In this document: positions 8,867 through 18,387 of the stretch, one piece after another
How the letters are laid out: the number at the start of each line of letters is the position of its first letter
How positions within the stretch are numbered: position 1 is the stretch's first letter
Assembly: GCA_900660155.1 (NCBI GenBank)
Contig: CABFPE010000046.1
Coordinates: 1,617,459-1,641,151, forward strand
Direction: 5' to 3'
Source of the DNA: Hofstenia miamia
Lineage: Eukaryota; Xenacoelomorpha; Acoela; Hofsteniidae
Length of the DNA stretch: 23,693 nt
Translations under genes and position numbers: made by a program
Notes under the pieces: generated by a model
Databases searched by the model: none
The model's input: the letters and a program-made list of their open reading frames with translations, nothing else
What the model was told of the DNA's origin: nothing

Positions 8867-9946
8867 TGAGGTTTGCCATTTGCATTTAGTAAACATTTAG
8901 AAATCCTTTGAAAATCTGTTTAGATTTAAAATAGAAATTTAATTATGTTGATTATTTTTGTAGTTTGTACTTTATTATAATAGGTAGTAATTTTTTCAGT
9001 GTTCATTTGTTATTTGTTTGCTTATTTTTTATTATATATTTGATAGATTTCCTGATCAGATAGTATTCATTGTTTGTGCTGAAAGACTATTCTATTCTTT
9101 TTTGCAGTAATTGAGAGTTGTTTATAACTTTGAAATTGTTTAATGTAATTTTTTTATATGTATTTTACTAGAATGTAGAATTAGCCTGGCAACAATGAGT
9201 GGGAGTCAGCTCTCTCATGACACCCCTGCATTAAATTAATACTTGAGTATATTACTCAAGGGGGACCAGGAATCTGGAAAAATCGTAATAATGCATCACA
9301 TTGGTTTGCTATTTACAAATACAATACAGAAATTTATATCATCCAGGTGTTAAACAAAAATCACTAATGTTTCTGATTTTTATTTTATACTGGTACACCT
9401 GCAGGTATATTATTCCAAATTTTTGTTTACAAAAATAAAGGAGCATTTCAAAAAGCAGATCCAACATGATTTAAACCTGTAATTTCCATATTAGAAACAG
9501 TTGTGTTGTCTTACACTATGAATCTGTAAAATACTTTTTAGAAATAGATAAGCCAACTGAAATTAGTCCAAAGTAAATATGACACAAAACAAATTAGTGT
9601 TTATATATTAGCCTTGAATTATGAAATTACACAGCACATGGCATGATAATGCAATTCTTTAATCATCAGGTTAGATCTAAACAGTGTAGGGGGAAAAATA
9701 TACATATATAATATGTAAATAGTCAATGCTTATAAGTATAGAACATATTTACATTTATTTACTTGTAATTCCATATTTTAGCAATCTTAATTACATAAAA
9801 AACTAATCAAAATAGAGTTTAAAGAAATACATATATTTATTCAAATATATAATTAAAATTTCATTGAAATTGTGTCTCTAATGGTATTTAATATTTTGTC
9901 ACATCAGACTTGGGGGAAGTGAGTTTAGGGGAAGTGAGACAGACCC
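8648..9946. mobile_element. Fold-back (long-TIR) non-autonomous element
   Basis: Terminal inverted repeats of about 220 bp (8648-8866 and 9727-9946) start TCTGTCTCACTTCCCC and contain a tandem CTCACTTCCCC. They enclose about 860 bp of AT-rich non-coding DNA. The inner part holds a perfect small hairpin (9242-9260). There is no transposase. The superfamily cannot be named from the ends. The element interrupts ORF3 of the minus-strand retroelement. Confidence 0.6.
9242..9260. other. Perfect 8-bp hairpin inside the fold-back element
   Basis: CTTGAGTA (9242-9249) pairs with TACTCAAG (9253-9260) across a three-base loop. It lies near the centre of the element, beside GGGGGACCAGG. No function is inferred. 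Confidence 0.6.
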
Positions 9947-10220
9947 ACTTTTGGTACAGTTGCATTCCTTTGATTCATATCATTAGTGTCATCTGCACAT
10001 TGGCCCAGCTAGTGTGGGCTAGGTCTTCTCATATTTGATTGTCTGGGTAGAAAAATGTAAAAACTTTCCTCATGCTTTGCATATTCACTACATCCTTATA
10101 AAAGAAGCTGATGTTGTCTGTTACTCCTTGTTCAGTGAATTTGCTTGGATTGTTCTTGTTTATTCTCATCATCATTACAATTTCTACTCTCTTTGTGATG
10201 TCATAGTAGTGATATTTCTT
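9727..10220 (-). repeat. Right arm of the ~495-bp inverted repeat
   Basis: This is the reverse complement of 8372-8866. It contains the right terminus of the fold-back element and the last ~250 bp of the native minus-strand ORF3. Because ORF3 continues intact to the right only on this side, this arm is the original and the left arm the copy. Confidence 0.85.
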
Positions 10221-12660
10221 CTCCCAGATATCCATCCATACTATGTCATTAACACCAGAAAATAGCATTATTGCCTTTGGGATGCAGCTCTTGATTTTGT
10301 TTCTTAAATTTTTTAGTTGTATGTGAATTGGTTTTCCTTGTGTATACAATTGATAAGGGGTTATTGTCCCTTCTATGTCCACCCTTTTGCAATTGTTGTT
10401 TTTCAGCATTATCTCCTTCAATTTCTTGTAATTGTCATGTTCTATCACTGTTCTCACTTTCTCTTTTGTATTTACATACGATTTATATTCATGTAAGAAG
10501 GCTTTGGTGACTTTGACCTCCTTTGGCAGTCTCCATCATGGAAGGATCATTGGTATTGATATTGTCTCCAGTGGCATGCATATTAGAATTTTGGTTTTGA
10601 TCTGTCTTTCAATTTCTTCATATGAACCCATTGTTATTGGCACTGTTGCTAGACCTATTGTGTTGGGGTAGTTCATTTTTCCATCTGTAATTGTGTTCCA
10701 AAATGCTTTTATCACCCCTCATCTGCTCAGCTTTAATCATATTTCTTCCTTTATCTCTATTCTCAAGGTGATGCATTCAACATCCACTGCCAGTTGATTG
10801 TACAGTTTGAGTAGTTCTTCTAGTTCAGTTTTTGTGAACACTTCTGTAAGCATTAGTTTCATTGTTGCAACTGTCTGTTGCTCCTTTATCTTTTGATAGT
10901 TTCTTTCTTTTATCTCTTTAGTTTCTTTTGTCACCTTAATTTCAACTAGAAAACATTCATCATCTGTATCTATCCACTCAATTGTTTTAGCTGGGCTCAC
11001 TTCTCCCCATTTTTTGATGTTTATTATATCAATTGTCTATTGAGTTTTGGGAGACAGTAGTAGTTGTGAGGATGTTAGCAGTTCTTCCTCTTCCATGATT
11101 TCTCTCTGTGATTTTGTTACCATTTCACAGACTTCCACTGGTTCAGTTATCCCACTTTTCTTCATCATCTCCCCACTCTTAATTATTTTAGTGAATGTAC
11201 ATCACAGACTGGCGCATCTTGTACCTTTCCATTGCTTCTTCTAATATTTGCTGCATATTTTTCTGTACTGCTGCATTTCTGATCTCTTCTGTGCTTACTA
11301 ATTTTCTTTTGATGATTTTCTTCATTGTAATACATGGTTGTTTCTCCAGTTGTTTTAATCATGTCTCTGCTGTTGCTCCCCACATGTGCTTTCTCATCAG
11401 TTCTTCAAATATTGTTATTTCATTCAGGCATATCCCCATTTTGTTTGCAATGTCAATGATAGACATTTTTCCCATCAGGTTCTTGTTTATTATTATATGG
11501 CTGATTATCTTTTCCATTGTTTACATTGGTTTCTCCACTTTGTTCAGTGACTCCATTTTTTCAATATGGCTTTGGGGGCCAGTTCTTCATTTGTGTGTTG
11601 ATTGGGGCTAGCACTATCTTGAATTTCTTAGCTTTTGTAAGTTTATTTCTCATATGTCACAAGATCAGTAGTCTTATGTCTTTATCCTCAGTCATGAATA
11701 TTACCAGTATCCATGCTGTAGTTCTGTACTGAATCTCTGGTGTGTTTTTCTCTTTAAATATTAGATGCTGAAAATCTTTTCTTGTTTTTAATTCATATGC
11801 TCAGTTTACTTCTCTAAGTGCCACTTCTATTGATTTGTTGAATTTCCTCAATGGTGCTTCTATTCTTATTACTGGCCAATTTTCCTCTGTTTTCTTCTGT
11901 AATTTCATGTTTTCCCAGATCTTCTGGATTTTTTAAGGTGTTCTTGCCTCTGTGTTAGGCTACATTTAATAAATAATGTGTTAGCTTTTTCAATGCCTTC
12001 CTTGTCTATCATTAATTCTATTGTTTTCATTTGTTTGTAGAGGTTGATTGCAATGCATGGGTCTACCATTATTCTGTAGATCTGCACCCAATAATCTATC
12101 TGTAGATTGAATCTAATTAGTTCTGATGTTATCATGTCTGTTGGTGTCTTTTCCCAGGGGAATATATTTTCTGTTTGCATACATGCATCTAATAAATGTT
12201 TGGGAATATCCTCCATCATTGATCTCATGATGATTACCACTCTAACTTTCTGCACCTTTGCCATTCTTAGCATTTGATCTACCTGCCCCCTGAGGTTTTT
12301 GTTATATTCCTTTTCCTTTAGCACATGTATGATTGTCAGGTTATTTTTATCTATATTCATTTCTGGAATCTCTGCTATTGGGTCTTTATAGGCCATTATG
12401 GCTTGCATTGTTTCTAATGTGAATTCTTTGTCAAATATTATGTGCACCATACTATGCATGTAGGGCCTTTCTAATGTTTCATTCATGTCTCATGGGTAGC
12501 TTATGATTACATTTACTTTTGGCCTAGTGGTTGCATCCAGTACTAGTGGTAGGTTTCTCCCCTTGGTTTTGACAGTTCTTCAGATATGTGATTTTGTTTC
12601 TGGTGATAATTTCTCAAAAGCATTATTTTTGTTGTTCCAATGAAATAGGGATGTAACATT
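9968..12660 (-). pseudogene. ORF3, large unknown ORF downstream of integrase (minus-strand copy)
   Basis: About 900 codons can be followed on the minus strand, from around 12660 to the fold-back insertion. Clean pieces lie at 12486-11905, 11383-11183, 11000-10737 and 10457-10029. Most in-frame stops between them are TGA (several would be arginine if CGA). Frames change at about 11.9 kb and again near 11.1-11.4 kb. The first piece is in the same frame as integrase, so ORF3 may once have been a C-terminal extension of pol. Charged helical segments alternate with short hydrophobic strands (V-R-V-V-I-I-M, W-I-L-V-I-F-M, A-I-M-L-F-S-G-V-N-D-I). No signal peptide, transmembrane anchor or glycosylation pattern argues for an envelope. 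Its C-terminal third aligns with copy A at 247-1166, so the protein has been conserved between divergent copies. I do not recognise the family. Confidence 0.7.
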
Positions 12661-12824
12661 TCTCCATCCATTTTAGGTATCTCTTTTCCCTTTTTTTAGA
12701 TCCTACTGTTCTTTCAAGGTGGTCTCTGAGTAGGTGTGTAGCTGTTTAATCCATAATGGTAGTTTGCTGGTGCTCAGTTCACAATCTATGGGCTGAGAAT
12801 CTGTGCTGATGGTTTCTACTGCTT

Positions 12825-13191
12825 CACCCTTGAATCAGTTCACACTTACTCCCATCAGCACTTGACCAGTTGTGGTTCCTGTGGAGATGACGTCAGCATT
12901 GAATCACTTTTGTATCTCCACAGTTCTTCCACCACTTACACCTTCCCTTGGAACTCCAAGTGTCTCACCACCCTTGAATCAGCATCATGACTCTTAGAAG
13001 GAAAGTTGTGCTGCTGTGCACCAGTTCTCTGCATGCCCTTGATTCAGCTGTGCAGATCTCTGGTGGGAGAGGTTATTTGTCTGTTTGTCTCCCTGCCCTT
13101 GAATTGGCCTTGGGGACTACTAGGATGCCTTCTCACTCTACATTGTCTATTCATCTGTTCTTTGTTTTCATCCCTTCTGCCCTTGAATCAA
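12825..13191. repeat. Six degenerate copies of a TTGAATCAG-type motif after integrase
   Basis: The plus-strand motif (G/A)CCCTTGAATCAG recurs at about 12825, 12897 (weaker), 12968, 13035, 13095 and 13179, spaced 54-84 bp. On the coding (minus) strand it reads CTGATTCAAGGGC, giving recurrent D-S-R-A or x-F-K-G depending on frame. It sits between the integrase C-terminus and ORF3 in the minus-strand element. The same motif occurs at 17449 and 17498 between protease and RT. Confidence 0.6.
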
Positions 13192-13206
13192 CATCTGGTT
13201 TGAGTA

Positions 13207-14805
13207 CTACTGTGTACTCTCCTTCTCATGTTCATGGCTGAGACCTCCTCTGGCTGTTGATTTCATCACACTCTCTTCCTCATCAGTTAGTGCATTGTTT
13301 TCCTCTAGTTTCTTAAATTCAGTTAGTACATTTAAGTCCCCTATTTCAGGGTAATGTATAGGTATATTTCTCACTATCCTTTGGGGCAGCACCCTTTCTC
13401 CTATATTGTCATCTCTGATATCTGCTGTGAATTCTTCCTTGAATTCTTCTTCAGGTAGGCTATCTAAATCACACATATCATATATAATTTCATTGCTGTT
13501 AATTCAGCTTATTTTGAACTTGGAATTTTTGTCTATCTTTGCCTCTTCAATGTCCACCATTGCTCTTTTTAGATTTTGAAAATGTAATAGTCTGTCATTA
13601 TCTAACATATACTCATTATTCAGTAGTGTTTGTGTTACCATATGAGGTCTGGACCATACTGTTTTTAGTTTCCAGACTGGGTTTGTGTCTGTGAGTTTCA
13701 TTGGTGTGAATGCATACATCTTGTCTCCTACCTTATGTGCGTGTCCATAGATTTTTTTATTATAATTGCATTGTTGGCTCACAGCTGACTTCTTTATGTT
13801 GTGACACATTGTTTTGTGGATCCCTGTAATCTGCTTTCTTAGTTGATTTATGTATTCATTATCCATGCTTTTACTATAGTTGGTGTACTGTATTGATAAT
13901 GGCATCACTGCTTCTCTTCCAAACATTGCCTTGAACATTGTCATTCCTGTTGTCAGATGAACCAACATATTGTAGTAACACTCTACCATCTTGATTACCT
14001 CTCTTCATTTGTTTCCTCCTATTCTTGATGTTGCCACTCTGATCAACTTAATTAGTGTTTGATTGAGCCTTTCTACAGCTCTGTTGGCCTGTGGGTGATA
14101 GGCTGTTGTCTGTTTGCTTGCTATTTACAGAAGCTTTGCCATCACTGGGAATAGCCTGCTTTCAAATTGGGGCCCCTTATCCATTATTATTGTTTCCATT
14201 GGGCCAAATCATAAAATCCATTCTTTTAGTACTATTTCCATTGTTGTTTCTGCTGTCATATTTTTCATTGGGATCATTCTTGCATATTTTGTAAAATTGT
14301 CCACCATCACCAGTAAGTGTTGATAACCCTCTGTGTCTTTCAACAGCATCTCCAGGTCTATGTGGATTATCTCATTTGGTTGTGTTGGAATGATTTTTTC
14401 TAGGGGTGCTTGCCGTGTTGAAAAGTGCTGCTTGTTGTGTAGTAGACATGTAGTACACTTGTTGATTATGTCCTCCATGACTTTGGTTACTGCCATTGTT
14501 ATAAATCTTGCATTAAAGATTTTCTCCATCTGTATGATTCCCAAGTGGGCCCTTAGGTGTATCTTTCTTATTGACTCCCTCTTAAAATAGTCAGGTATCA
14601 TGATTCTGTTGTTGTTAGCTTCTATGTACAGTAACCCATTCCTAGTAACTTGCAGTTAGTTTTGACAGTATTGTTCAAGTTTCTCTTATCTTTTTTATGA
14701 TTTCACTGAGGACGTCATCCTTCTGTTTTTCTACTATTTCCTGTTTGGATATTTCTTCCCTCATCATTATTGGTTTGACTGCTTGACCCATCTTGTCTAC
14801 ATTTA
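13207..14805 (-). pseudogene. pol: Integrase of the minus-strand Ty3/gypsy-like element
   Basis: This integrase inserts the cDNA copy into host DNA. It reads in one minus-strand frame from 14805 to 13207, broken only by nonsense codons (TGA after W-I-L, TAA after K-L-L, TGA after G-G-N-K, TGA after K-I-S). The zinc-binding HHCC is visible as H-L-R-A-H with C-T-T-C (about 14555-14440). The first catalytic Asp is in I-H-I-D-L, the second in V-M-V-D-N-F-T-K-Y-A-R, and the Glu in H-P-Q-A-N-R-A-V-E-R-L-N-Q. The C-terminus has a GPY/F-like W-S-R-P-H-M-V and ends with an acidic tail. It continues in frame from RNase H once the LTR at 14806-15950 is left out. CpG is nearly absent here, unlike in the RT half. 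Confidence 0.85.
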
Positions 14806-15954
14806 TGTAACATCCTCTACCAGGCATCATTAATGTTTGTCATTTGTTACTATATAACATCAGTTGTATGTTTGCAGATAGAGATTTACTAACTTAATAC
14901 TGCTTTAGCTTTTGTGTATTTCTGTCAACATCACTTAACAAGAATTATAATTATTCACTATTTAGGTGATGAAGCCATGCAGCATTCCCTCCTATGATTG
15001 ATAGTGGGCATCTGCCTGAAGCTGACCTCCACATCCAGTTTTACATGTTCACTGATGATCCAGTTGGTTGAATTTCCACTTCTCAGTTCAATGATGTAAC
15101 TTATGTGTGCCCTATCCTAGCGCAGTGTATACTCAAGACAAGACACAATTTGACTTAGTCTCTTTTTTGTAAAAGTGTTTCATGTTAAAGCAACCAGGCT
15201 TGTTACTAGTTGCTCTATCAATGTTATATGTAGCCATTACTGAAATATATTGGCTTTACTAACTAGTTTAATTATGAGCAACTTCCTAACCTACATTTAA
15301 TAACCACATGTTTGGTCACATTATCAGTCACATTATAGTCAATAAGTTGGATCTAAAATAGTATAGATATAATTCCTAGGTTTTGGTCATCCAACCATAA
15401 TTTAAATCTATTATAGTTGATACATGTAGCAAGTGAGCAATAGTCAACTAAATGAGAGAAAAACCCCTATGCCTAACATAAGTGGACTTTCATGATCTGG
15501 CACAAAGACCCTAGAATTGATCTCATGATGGATGCAGACCACTACTAAACACAAGTTGTTTAGCTTGATATTTAATTAAGTAATCAAACCATATCAAGAA
15601 AATAAGATAAGAATTCCAAATGAATTTCTTTATCAATTGCTTACAATGATTTTCATCTATTTATAGTATTTCAGAGAAAGTACCTGTCAATTTCAAATCT
15701 AAACTCTCCGTCTGCAAATATGGCGGCTAAAAATAATGGAAGCAACTTCGCCCCCTCAGTTTTGCCAAAAGTATTATTATCAACAAATACTAATCTCTCA
15801 TAGTTGACACTTATTCTTGATTGGTTGCATAACACAAATTAGTCTAAACTGATCATATAATTTTACAATATTTCTAATCGTAATTTGTCTTTGATCTTAT
15901 TCTCTCTTCAAATCAACATTAGCAGCTTAATTAATTTGGATGATGCTACATTTA
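14802..15954. repeat. Solo LTR, family 2, copy 2, with TTTA target duplication
   Basis: The LTR proper is 14806-15950 (TGTAACATCC ... GATGATGCTACA, 1145 bp). It is flanked by TTTA on both sides (14802-14805 and 15951-15954), as left by Ty3/gypsy-type integration. It aligns along its length with 5729-6893 in the same orientation. It splits pol between RNase H and integrase. Leaving out the LTR and one TTTA restores an uninterrupted frame across the site, which is strong evidence for an insertion at exactly these ends. No interior or second LTR adjoins it, so it is a solo LTR. It contains ATATGGCGGC (about 15718-15727), resembling a YY1-type promoter site. Confidence 0.8.
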
Positions 15955-17560
15955 TCTCTGGCAGTCCCTCGTATTTGGTGTGTGCTAGGAATTGGAATTG
16001 TTTTTTCTCTCCATCTAATTTTGCTGCGTCTCTTTGGTATTCCAGTAGTGACGTCCAGAAGTCCGCATTGTTGTGTAGGGTACCTTTCTGATGTTTGATT
16101 GAAAACGTGAATTCATTCAAATATTCAATCCATCGCTACACTATTCCGGACTTATCCCCTGAGAACTTCTTTAGCCAGGCTAGTCCACTGTTGTCAATGC
16201 GTACTGTAAATTCTCTACTGATCAAGAGATGCCTAAATTTTTTTATTCTCCTGATCAGTGCCAGCATTTCCACCTTGGTTGATCCGTAGTTTTCCGTTTT
16301 TCATTTGTCCCAGTGTAGCTCTGATCGCCACTTTACTTGCTTCGCAATCTAATATAAACTGCTTGTTGTAGACCAGTGTGCTTAGAGATGGTAATTTAGC
16401 TAATTCTTTGTTGATGTTATCTAGTTCCTCTTGTTCTTGCCATGTCCATACAAATGGCACTGAGTTTCTCATTAACTTAGTCATCTTCACTGCCTTACTG
16501 GCGATATTCGGAATGAAGGTGCCATAGTAGTTGAAGAATCCCATTATTCTCTGTATGTCCTGCTTGTTGTTGGGTTTTTCTATTTTCCGGATCATCTCCC
16601 TCATGTTATCTTTCATGCATATCCTGCCTTTCTCGATTGTTCTTCCCAAGAATACTATTTTCTCCTTTAAAATATCACACTTATTTCCATTAATGCGGAG
16701 TCCTGCCTTCTTTAATATTGTTAGAGTTTTTTCTAATTTTTCCAGGTGTTCTTTGATGGTATTGCTCATTACTATTATATTGTCTATGTATGCATGACTC
16801 CGTCTTCCATTCTGTGTGTTCTGTTCTTCAGCACTTTTGTGATGTAGCTTTGAAAGGTTGCCAGTGTGTTGCATAATCCGAACCCCATATATATCCATTC
16901 ATACAACCCATATGGTGTTATGAATGCTGTTTTCTCAATATCATCTTCTTCCATCTTCACTTGCCAGTAGGCTTTGCATAGATCTAGCATTGTAAAATAC
17001 CTGTGCTTGCTTGCCTCATAAAGCATGTCCTCTATCCATCGAAGGGGATATGAGTCTTTTTTTGTTACCCCATTTAGTTTGCAAAAGTCTATGCATAGGC
17101 GATATTTATCTCCTTGCTTCACGAATACTGTCGGTGCTGCATACAGGCTCTCACTTGGGCGGATGATATTATTGTTGATTAACTCCTCTAGTATGCGGTT
17201 ATATTAATCTTTCATCTGCTCTGGTACCCTTCTGACTGGCAGCTTAATGGGTTTGTCCGTCTTTGTAACTATCTTGTGTTTCTCGCCTACTCTTTTCCCA
17301 TGCTTATCTCTCTGTAATTGAATATACATTTGTGTTTTTCCAACATTTTTTTCAATTTCGTGATTTCCTGCTCCTCCAGGTGCGGATAATCTTCGTCTCT
17401 TATTTCCACTTCTCTGTACGTGTCTTCTTCATTTGCTTTTGTCCCTATGCCCTTGAGTCGGCCTTTGGGAGTACTTGCGATGGTGTTCGTCCACTTACCC
17501 CTGAGTTGGCCATGTGGAGTACTTTCCGTTTTCATTTGCGTGTACTTGAGTCAAACATGC
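15951..17560 (-). pseudogene. pol: Reverse transcriptase and RNase H of the minus-strand element
   Basis: RT copies element RNA into DNA and RNase H removes the RNA strand. Reading leftward, the pre-RT linker (F-N-Y-R-E-I, then P-I-K-L-P-V-R-R-V-P-E) begins near 17340. The fingers (Y-R-L-C-I-D-F-C-K-L-N) lie near 17100, motif A (L-D-L-C-K-A-Y-W-Q) near 16990 and motif B (M-G-F-G-L-C-N) near 16880. Motif C at about 16790 reads Y-I-D-N instead of Y-x-D-D, so even with its frames intact it would probably be impaired. The RT tether includes G-F-F-N-Y-Y. RNase H starts at F-I-L-D-C-E-A-S and ends at H-N-N-A-D near 16080. Frameshifts near 17285, 16800 and 16260 and a TAA near 17205 disrupt it. The coding order and frames agree with protease upstream. 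Confidence 0.85.
17449..17510. repeat. Two tandem ~49-bp units sharing the post-integrase motif
   Basis: CCCTTGAGTCGGCC and CCCCTGAGTTGGCC, each followed about 10 bases later by GAGTACTT, form two units. On the coding strand they give S-T-P-x-G-x-L-x-G twice. They lie between protease and the RT linker and match the motif series at 12825-13191 (for example CCCTTGAATTGGCC at 13095). A weaker third piece (CTTGAGTCAAAC) lies near 17543. Confidence 0.6.
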
Positions 17561-17667
17561 AAATTACTCACTCCATCATTGTATTCTATTGTCTTCCAAA
17601 TGAGTCTGATGTTGGACTTGATATATTTTACGTATATCCTTACTTGAGATTTCTTAAGATTAACATT

Positions 17668-18387
17668 TCAGTTTGTCGTGTTGAGGATCGGTATTCTCCC
17701 CTTTTCATTCTTAACTATGCACACACTGGACGGCAGTGATACTCTCTTCGTATTAATTCCTTTATTATCATATAGCATTATGTCGGCTGCTATTGGGTCG
17801 TCTGTCTCTATTGTATGCATTTTCCATTGAAGCAGTTGTAAATGAATATCTTCTTGCAATTTGAATGTGATTATTTTGTGTCTTCCTTCCTCCTCTTTGA
17901 TTTCAATTTCTTCCTCTTCCACTTTTATAGTCCTGTTTGCGTAGTTTATAACACATCCATTGTTTGTCAGAAAGTCATCACCCAATATAACCTCGTATGG
18001 TAACAAATTTTTGTGAGTGTCCACCACTACCAGCAATTGCTCGAATTTCGTGTTCGCTATTCTCATCTGCACTGTGTTTAATATCCCTTTTGTGTCAATA
18101 TATTCTCCTGATGCGTTAATCAATTGTTTGTTGCAACTGTTCAAATCTTCGCGTTTGAAACCCAACTTTGTTGTGCACTCGTCTGTGATTATCGACGTTG
18201 CTGCTCCAGTATCAATGGTTGCTTTCGTCATTACTCCATTAATTGCTATTGTTATTGTATTTATCGTGTCAAGATTTGTCAGGATCATTATCGATGCATG
18301 GTTTTTATGAGTCAGCGCTTTAACTAGTTTTCTCACTCCTTGTCGGTTTGCGATGCTTAATTCATTTCGTTTTCCGATTCTATTAAA
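17668..18387 (-). pseudogene. pol: Retropepsin (protease) region of the minus-strand element
   Basis: This aspartic protease would cut Gag and Pol. The open frame runs leftward from the gag overlap near 18387 to a stop at 17668 without interruption, the longest clean coding stretch of this copy. The active site A-T-I-D-T-G-A-A-T-S-I-I is at about 18220-18185, and V-I-L-G-D-D-F-L lies roughly 70 residues on. An acidic E-E-E-x-I-E-I-K-E-E-E segment follows. The frame is -1 relative to gag and the same as the pre-RT linker. Plus-strand copy B has the matching protease at 4459-4708. The stop at 17668 before the RT linker is probably a mutation, because Ty3/gypsy pol is normally one polyprotein. 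Confidence 0.85.

Noticed and set aside
10328..11732. Several plus-strand frames rich in Phe, Ser and Leu that look membrane-like
   Set aside because: They are complements of the Lys/Glu-rich ORF3 on the minus strand. The hydrophobic look is a by-product of reading antisense.
10029..12660. ORF3 as a retroviral-type envelope
   Set aside because: No signal peptide, cleavage site, fusion peptide or C-terminal membrane anchor can be seen in either copy.
12987..13241. Plus-strand frames with repeated A-L-E/A-L-D
   Set aside because: They are the antisense of the repeated TTCAAGGG motif after integrase, with no independent support.
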